Source of the DNA: an uncultured Oscillibacter sp.
GTDB taxonomy: Bacteria > Bacillota > Clostridia > Oscillospirales > Oscillospiraceae
Assembly (NCBI GenBank): GCA_910576865.1
Contig: CAJTKE010000032.1
Span: 1 to 8,853, forward strand
DNA length: 8,853 nucleotides
Direction of reading: 5' to 3'
Shown: one piece after another, positions 5,610 through 8,853 of the stretch
Layout: the number at the start of each line of letters is the position of its first letter
Position numbering within the stretch: position 1 is the stretch's first letter
Position numbers and translations under genes: made by a program
The notes under the pieces: generated by a model
The model's database searches: none
What the model saw: the letters and a program-made list of their open reading frames with translations, nothing else
Told to the model about the DNA's origin: nothing

Positions 5610-5830
5610 TGTTCGGCAGACGAAAAAAGCAAACCGAGGCCCCCTATGACAAGGGCGGGAAAATTCCCGTCATCCGCTCCAGCATCTGCACCGGGGAGCA
5701 GGTGGCGGGCTTCAAGGACCCGGTCAGCGGGAAGTTCGAGGAGCTGATGCTCCTCCGGGACGGCCGGGACCTTCAGGAGTTCCTGCGCCGGTATCAGGTG
5801 GTGGAAGCGGACGTCAAACGGGAGTGGTGA
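5609..5830 (+). CDS. Small conserved-looking hypothetical protein (73 aa)
   Basis: A real small gene: GAGAGG at 5595-5600 lies 8 nt upstream of the ATG, and that ATG overlaps the phosphatase stop codon by one base. The N-terminus is very basic (MFGRRKKQ). Then come IPVIRSSICTGEQVAGF (a strand with a lone Cys), KDPVSGKFEELMLLRD (a beta-hairpin-like run), and an acidic/basic helix, GRDLQEFLRRYQVVEADV. I recall similar short proteins in Clostridia with a SICTGEQVAGFKD-like core, sometimes labelled as a dehydrogenase in databases. At 73 residues with no Rossmann glycine motif, that label cannot be right here. Function is unknown. Coupling to the phosphatase suggests a partner, regulator or substrate of it. 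Confidence 0.75.
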   Translation: MFGRRKKQTEAPYDKGGKIPVIRSSICTGEQVAGFKDPVSGKFEELMLLRDGRDLQEFLRRYQVVEADVKREW

Positions 5831-5862
5831 GGGCTCGCGCTCCCGGCTGAATACGGATTCAG

Positions 5863-5907
5863 GCGCCGCCGGCAGCGGTTTCAAACGCTGCCGGCGGCGC
5901 TCTTTCC
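5863..5907 (+). terminator. Intrinsic terminator after the phosphatase pair
   Basis: A perfect 15-bp stem, GCGCCGCCGGCAGCG (5863-5877) with CGCTGCCGGCGGCGC (5886-5900), has an 8-nt loop GTTTCAAA. A weak T run, TCTTTCC, follows. It lies 33 nt after the stop codon at 5830. A second short hairpin (CCGCC 5921-5925, GGCGG 5930-5934) follows. Confidence 0.8.
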
Positions 5908-5988
5908 GCATTCCGCGGAACCGCCCCCCGGCGGCTGGACCGGACCCGGGGCCAACTTCAAAAATATACCATTTTGGGCAGGTAAAAC

Positions 5989-6052
5989 TTTCCAGCCGTC
6001 GGGCGCGTTTTCCATCCGTTCCGAAAACGGGCGAAAAGGCGGACGTCATAAT
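5989..6052 (+). promoter_or_regulatory. Phased direct repeats and a possible activator-dependent promoter
   Basis: TTTCCA[G/T]CCGT occurs at 5989-5999 and 6009-6019, exactly 20 bp (about two helical turns) apart. A -10-like CATAAT lies at 6047-6052 with no usable -35 box at the right distance. The downstream repeat would sit next to the missing -35 position. This is the arrangement expected for an AraC-type activator (including YesN-like response regulators) that replaces a -35 box. An inverted repeat, CGTTTTC-N10-GAAAACG (6006-6029), overlaps the second copy. Confidence 0.4.
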
Positions 6053-6070
6053 CACCAAAATCAGGCCATG

Positions 6071-6101
6071 AATTGTGTCTAACCTCACGAAATTCACAAT
6101 T
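6071..6101. promoter_or_regulatory. Inverted repeat AATTGTG / CACAATT upstream of the ABC operon
   Basis: AATTGTG at 6071-6077 and CACAATT at 6095-6101 are exact inverted copies 17 bp apart, in an AT-rich patch between the two candidate promoters. An operator or a weak RNA hairpin are both possible. Confidence 0.35.
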
Positions 6102-6137
6102 ATATATCCAAATGCGTTGTGACCTGCATGTTAAGCG

Positions 6138-6161
6138 TGTTGGACAACATCCTGGTATATT
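6138..6161 (+). promoter_or_regulatory. Extended -10 promoter with adjoining dyad, upstream of the ABC operon
   Basis: TATATT at 6156-6161 is preceded by TGG, an extended -10 element; no good -35 box is present. A perfect dyad, TGTTG-GA-CAACA, at 6138-6149 sits just upstream, inside the would-be spacer, where a bound repressor would block polymerase. Transcription from here would start near 6168, about 103 nt before the gene. Confidence 0.4.
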
Positions 6162-6270
6162 CGCAAAAACGCAGTCCATTTACAGCGCCGAGGGGAACGT
6201 CGTATAGTTCTCCATAAAGGCGCGGCCCAAGGGCGGCGCGGACTTGAAATGAAGCAGAGGAGTGGTGTTC

Positions 6271-7557
6271 ATGAAAAAATTCCCCCGTATCACAGCGCTG
6301 GTCCTGGCCATGGCGCTGCTGCTGAGCCTGTGCGGCTGCGGCGCGTCGGACGGCAGGACGCATCTCAAGTTCCAGATCTGGGACATCGCCCAGCGGGACG
6401 GCATGCAGGCCATGTGCGACGCCTACACCGCCCGGCACCCCGATGTGGACATCGAGGTCCAGGTCACCAGCTGGGGCGAGTACTGGACCAAGCTGGAGGC
6501 CGCCGCTGAGTCCAACACGATGCCGGACATCTTCTGGATGCACACCGACCAGATTCTGTACTATGCCGACTTCGGCATCCTGGCCGACGTGTCCGACCTC
6601 TACAGCGCCGAGAGCCCCGATTACTATTCGGAGCACTTTTCCGACGTCTCCATCGGAAACGCCAGCGGCAGCGACGGCCGGATGTACGGCGTGCCCAAGG
6701 ACAGGGACAATGTCATCCTGGTTTACAACAAAGAGATGTTCGACGCCGCCCAGGTCCCCTATCCTGATGAAAGCTGGACCTGGGACAATCTGACCGAGGC
6801 CTCTCAGAAGATCCACGACGCCACCGGGAAATACGGCTACATGGCCTATAACGACGAACAGCTTGGCTACTGGAACTTCGTCTATCAGAACGGCGGCTAT
6901 ATCCTGGACCCGGAGACCAACATCCACGCCGGATACACCCAGCCCGCCACCGCCGACGCCATCAAATTCTATGTGAACCTCCAGAAAAACGACTGGTGCC
7001 CCGACCAGACCTTCTTCGCCGAGACCTCCCCCGGCACCGCCTTCTTCTCCGGCATGGGCTCCATGTTCCTGGAGGGAAGCTGGAACCTCCTCAGCGAGAT
7101 GAAGAACTATCCCGACATGGTGGGCAAGTGGGACATCGCCCCCCTGCCCAAGTGCCCCAGCCCCGCCTCCGGTGACGGAACCGGCACCATCTCCAACGGC
7201 CTTTGCTACTCCACCGCCGCCAAGGGAAAGAACCTGGAAGTGGTGAAGGACGTGCTGCGCTTCTTCGGCAGCGAGGAGGGCCAGCGCATCCAGGGCGAGT
7301 CCGGCGCGGCCATCCCCGCCTACCTGGGGCTGGAGGACTCCTGGACCACCGAGTTTCAGAAGTTCGACTACCTGCTGAACGTGCAGGTCTGCTATGACCA
7401 GTTTGACATCGCCGTACAGTACATCAACAACGCCACCCGCCGCAAATGGAAATCCACCGTGGCCGACCAGATGGTGAAGGTCTACAACGGAGAGGATATC
7501 GACAACTCCCTGGCCTATATGCAGCAGGTGGCGGACAGCTACGTTACGGCTGAGTGA
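6271..7557 (+). CDS. Sugar ABC transporter substrate-binding lipoprotein (CUT1-type)
   Basis: Extracellular binding protein of a carbohydrate ABC importer. The ATG at 6271 is chosen because AGAGGAG at 6256-6262 is 8 nt upstream; the GTG codons at 6262 and 6265 are too close to that site. Residues 1-23 are a lipoprotein signal ending in L-C-G-C, with Cys23 as the lipid anchor. The mature 405 residues match the SBP_bac_1 (MalE/UgpB-like) family: MPDIFWMH, then YGVPKDRDNVILVYNKEMFD, SWTWDNL, FLEGSWNL and GTGTISNG in the usual order and spacing. Many Trp, Tyr and Asp residues fit a sugar-stacking pocket, but the actual sugar cannot be told. Two MalF/MalG-type permease genes follow with short gaps, forming one operon. 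No ATPase gene follows within the window; such systems often use a shared MsmX/UgpC-type ATPase encoded elsewhere. Confidence 0.92.
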   Translation: MKKFPRITALVLAMALLLSLCGCGASDGRTHLKFQIWDIAQRDGMQAMCDAYTARHPDVDIEVQVTSWGEYWTKLEAAAESNTMPDIFWMHTDQILYYADFGILADVSDLYSAESPDYYSEHFSDVSIGNASGSDGRMYGVPKDRDNVILVYNKEMFDAAQVPYPDESWTWDNLTEASQKIHDATGKYGYMAYNDEQLGYWNFVYQNGGYILDPETNIHAGYTQPATADAIKFYVNLQKNDWCPDQTFFAETSPGTAFFSGMGSMFLEGSWNLLSEMKNYPDMVGKWDIAPLPKCPSPASGDGTGTISNGLCYSTAAKGKNLEVVKDVLRFFGSEEGQRIQGESGAAIPAYLGLEDSWTTEFQKFDYLLNVQVCYDQFDIAVQYINNATRRKWKSTVADQMVKVYNGEDIDNSLAYMQQVADSYVTAE

Positions 7558-7578
7558 CGCGGAGAGGAGGCAAAGCGT

Positions 7579-8466
7579 ATGAAAAACAGACTGTCCCCCG
7601 CCGCCCGGCGGGAAGAAAACTGGGCCTGGCTGATGGTGGCCCCCACCATTGTGGGCCTGATCGTCCTGAACCTCTGGCCCTTTGTCCAGACCATCTATAC
7701 CAGCTTCTGCGAGCACCTGGGCTTCGGCCACTACAAGTTCATCGGCATCGGCAACTTTGTCCGCATGTTCCAGAACGCCGAGTTCTGGAAGGCCACGTGG
7801 AACACCATCCTGTTCTGTATTCTCACCGTGCCCGTGGGGTTGTTCCTGTCCCTTCTGGTGGCCATGCTGCTGAACGCCAAGATCAAGTTCAAGGGCGGCT
7901 TCCGCACCACCTTCTTCCTGCCCATGGTGTGCGCCCCCGCCGCCGTGACCATGGTGTGGCGCTTCATCTTCAACGGGGAGTACGGCATCCTGAACTCCCT
8001 GTTCGGCACCCACATCGGCTGGATCACCGACCCCAATTTCGTCATGATCTCCTGCGCCGTGGTGGCCATCTGGTCCAACATCGGCTATGACGCCGTGCTT
8101 CTCCTGGCGGGCCTCCAGAACATCCCCAAGACCCTCTACGAGGCCAACAGCATCGACGGAGCGGGAAAGGTGAAGCAGTTCTTCACCATCACCCTGCCCA
8201 TGGTCTCCCCCACCCTGTTCGTGGTCATGATCATGCGCCTGATGTCCTCCGTCAAGGTCTACGACCTGATCTACATGATGGTGGAGGAGACCAACCCCGC
8301 CGTCACCAGCGTGCAGAGCCTGATGTACCTGTTCTACCGGTCCTCCTTCGTGGCCGGCGAGCGCGGCTACGGCTCCGCCATCGTCCTTTGGACCGTCCTG
8401 CTCATTGGCCTTGTGACCGTCATCCAGTTCTACGGCCAGAAGAAGTGGGTCAACTACGATGTGTAA
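7579..8466 (+). CDS. Sugar ABC transporter permease 1 (MalF/UgpA-like)
   Basis: One of the two membrane subunits forming the sugar channel. The 295-aa protein has six predicted helices, starting with WAWLMVAPTIVGLIVLNLWP (residues about 14-33). The cytoplasmic EAA loop reads EANSIDGAGKVKQFFTITLP (about residues 192-211), with the conserved EA--DGA and the -LP end that contacts the ATPase. GAGAGGAGG around 7562-7570 lies 8 nt before the ATG, and only 21 nt separate it from the binding-protein stop codon, so the genes are cotranscribed. Length and topology fit the CUT1 UgpA/LacF/MsmF-type branch, which lacks the long N-terminal insert of enterobacterial MalF. Confidence 0.94.
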   Translation: MKNRLSPAARREENWAWLMVAPTIVGLIVLNLWPFVQTIYTSFCEHLGFGHYKFIGIGNFVRMFQNAEFWKATWNTILFCILTVPVGLFLSLLVAMLLNAKIKFKGGFRTTFFLPMVCAPAAVTMVWRFIFNGEYGILNSLFGTHIGWITDPNFVMISCAVVAIWSNIGYDAVLLLAGLQNIPKTLYEANSIDGAGKVKQFFTITLPMVSPTLFVVMIMRLMSSVKVYDLIYMMVEETNPAVTSVQSLMYLFYRSSFVAGERGYGSAIVLWTVLLIGLVTVIQFYGQKKWVNYDV

Positions 8467-8479
8467 GGAGGAGCAAGAG

Positions 8480-8853
8480 ATGAAAAACAGTTCTTTGGAC
8501 GCCTCCCGGAAGCGGCTCACCATCCTCACCTACGCGGCCTTGATCTTCGGCATGGTGATCATGATCTTCCCCTTTGTCTGGATGATCCTCACCAGCTTCA
8601 AGACCGTCACCGAGAGCAACGCCGTGCCCCCCGTGATCTTCCCCAGCTCCCTGCGGTGGTCCAACTTCAAGGAGGCCGTCACCAGCCTGCCCTTCCTCAA
8701 GCTGTACATCAACACGGGACTCATGATCTTCTTCCGGGTGATCTGCGCCGTGGCCTTCAGCTCCATGGCCGGGTACGCCTTCGCCATGCTGGAATTCCGG
8801 GGCAAGAAGCTGCTGTTCGGCATCGTGCTGGTGCAGATGTCCCTGCCCAGCCA
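8480..8853 (+). CDS. Sugar ABC transporter permease 2 (MalG/UgpE-like), N-terminal part
   Basis: The second membrane subunit; the gene runs off the right edge after 124 codons. The ATG at 8480 follows AGGAGGAG (8466-8473) by 6 nt, and only 13 nt separate it from the first permease. The N-terminus has a helix at about residues 14-38 ending in FPFVWMILTSFKT, the characteristic MalG/UgpE start, then an extracellular stretch containing PSSLRWSNFKEAV. A second helix precedes SSMAGYAFAMLEFRGKKLLF, which is the conserved A-YA-A---F-G---F block of this family. The EAA loop lies beyond the edge. The short start MKN is shared with permease 1. Confidence 0.93.
   Translation, partial: MKNSSLDASRKRLTILTYAALIFGMVIMIFPFVWMILTSFKTVTESNAVPPVIFPSSLRWSNFKEAVTSLPFLKLYINTGLMIFFRVICAVAFSSMAGYAFAMLEFRGKKLLFGIVLVQMSLPS

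Noticed and set aside
6100..8529. 809-codon minus-strand open frame opposite the ABC operon
   Set aside because: Low-complexity composition (runs of G, H, D, V) and full antisense overlap with three well-supported genes. Long antisense frames are common in GC-rich Clostridia.
1..8853. CRISPR arrays, tRNA or rRNA genes, insertion sequences, prophage or toxin-antitoxin genes
   Set aside because: I looked for repeat-spacer periodicity, cloverleaf-like GTTCRA patterns, transposase motifs and terminal inverted repeats and saw none. Neighbouring genes share similar composition, giving no sign of recent transfer.

Overview
The window looks like a chromosomal segment of a gut-type Clostridia member, probably Oscillospiraceae (Flavonifractor/Lawsonibacter/Oscillibacter-like). 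This is inferred from GC-rich coding with C/G-biased third positions, strong AGGAGG ribosome binding sites, SigA-type promoters in AT-rich gaps, Gram-positive lipoprotein signals, and the presence of GlpP and YcxB-like proteins. No rRNA, tRNA, CRISPR array, insertion sequence or phage gene was seen.

Layout, left to right. (1) 1-156 is the 3' end of a NagD-like HAD phosphatase. (2) 157-351 is an AT-rich promoter region with a near-consensus promoter. (3) 352-3463 is a complete TRAP transporter operon: the solute-binding lipoprotein DctP, a spacer of about 170 bp with consecutive stem-loops, then overlapping dctQ and dctM, closed by a stem-loop terminator. (4) 3542-4099 is a YcxB-like two-helix membrane protein. 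It converges on (5) 4107-4676, a minus-strand GlpP-family antiterminator, with only 7 bp between the stop codons. (6) 4677-5147 is a divergent intergenic region. It holds the glpP promoter, a structured glpP leader whose two hairpins also read as tandem terminators on the plus strand, further palindromes, and the promoter of the next pair. (7) 5148-5830 is a low-molecular-weight protein tyrosine phosphatase translationally coupled to a 73-residue conserved-looking small protein, ended by a 15-bp-stem terminator. (8) 5901-6270 is a long regulatory gap with spaced repeats. (9) 6271-8853 starts a sugar ABC import operon (binding lipoprotein, MalF-like permease, MalG-like permease cut by the window edge). 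No ATPase gene lies in the window.

Most of the window is ordinary nutrient uptake: one ion-gradient-driven importer, probably for an organic acid, and one ATP-driven importer, probably for a sugar or oligosaccharide. The parts worth a second look are regulatory: the hairpin array between dctP and dctQ, an orphan glpP with a switch-like leader and a fully convergent neighbour, and phased repeats upstream of the ABC operon. No clearly new biological system was recognised.
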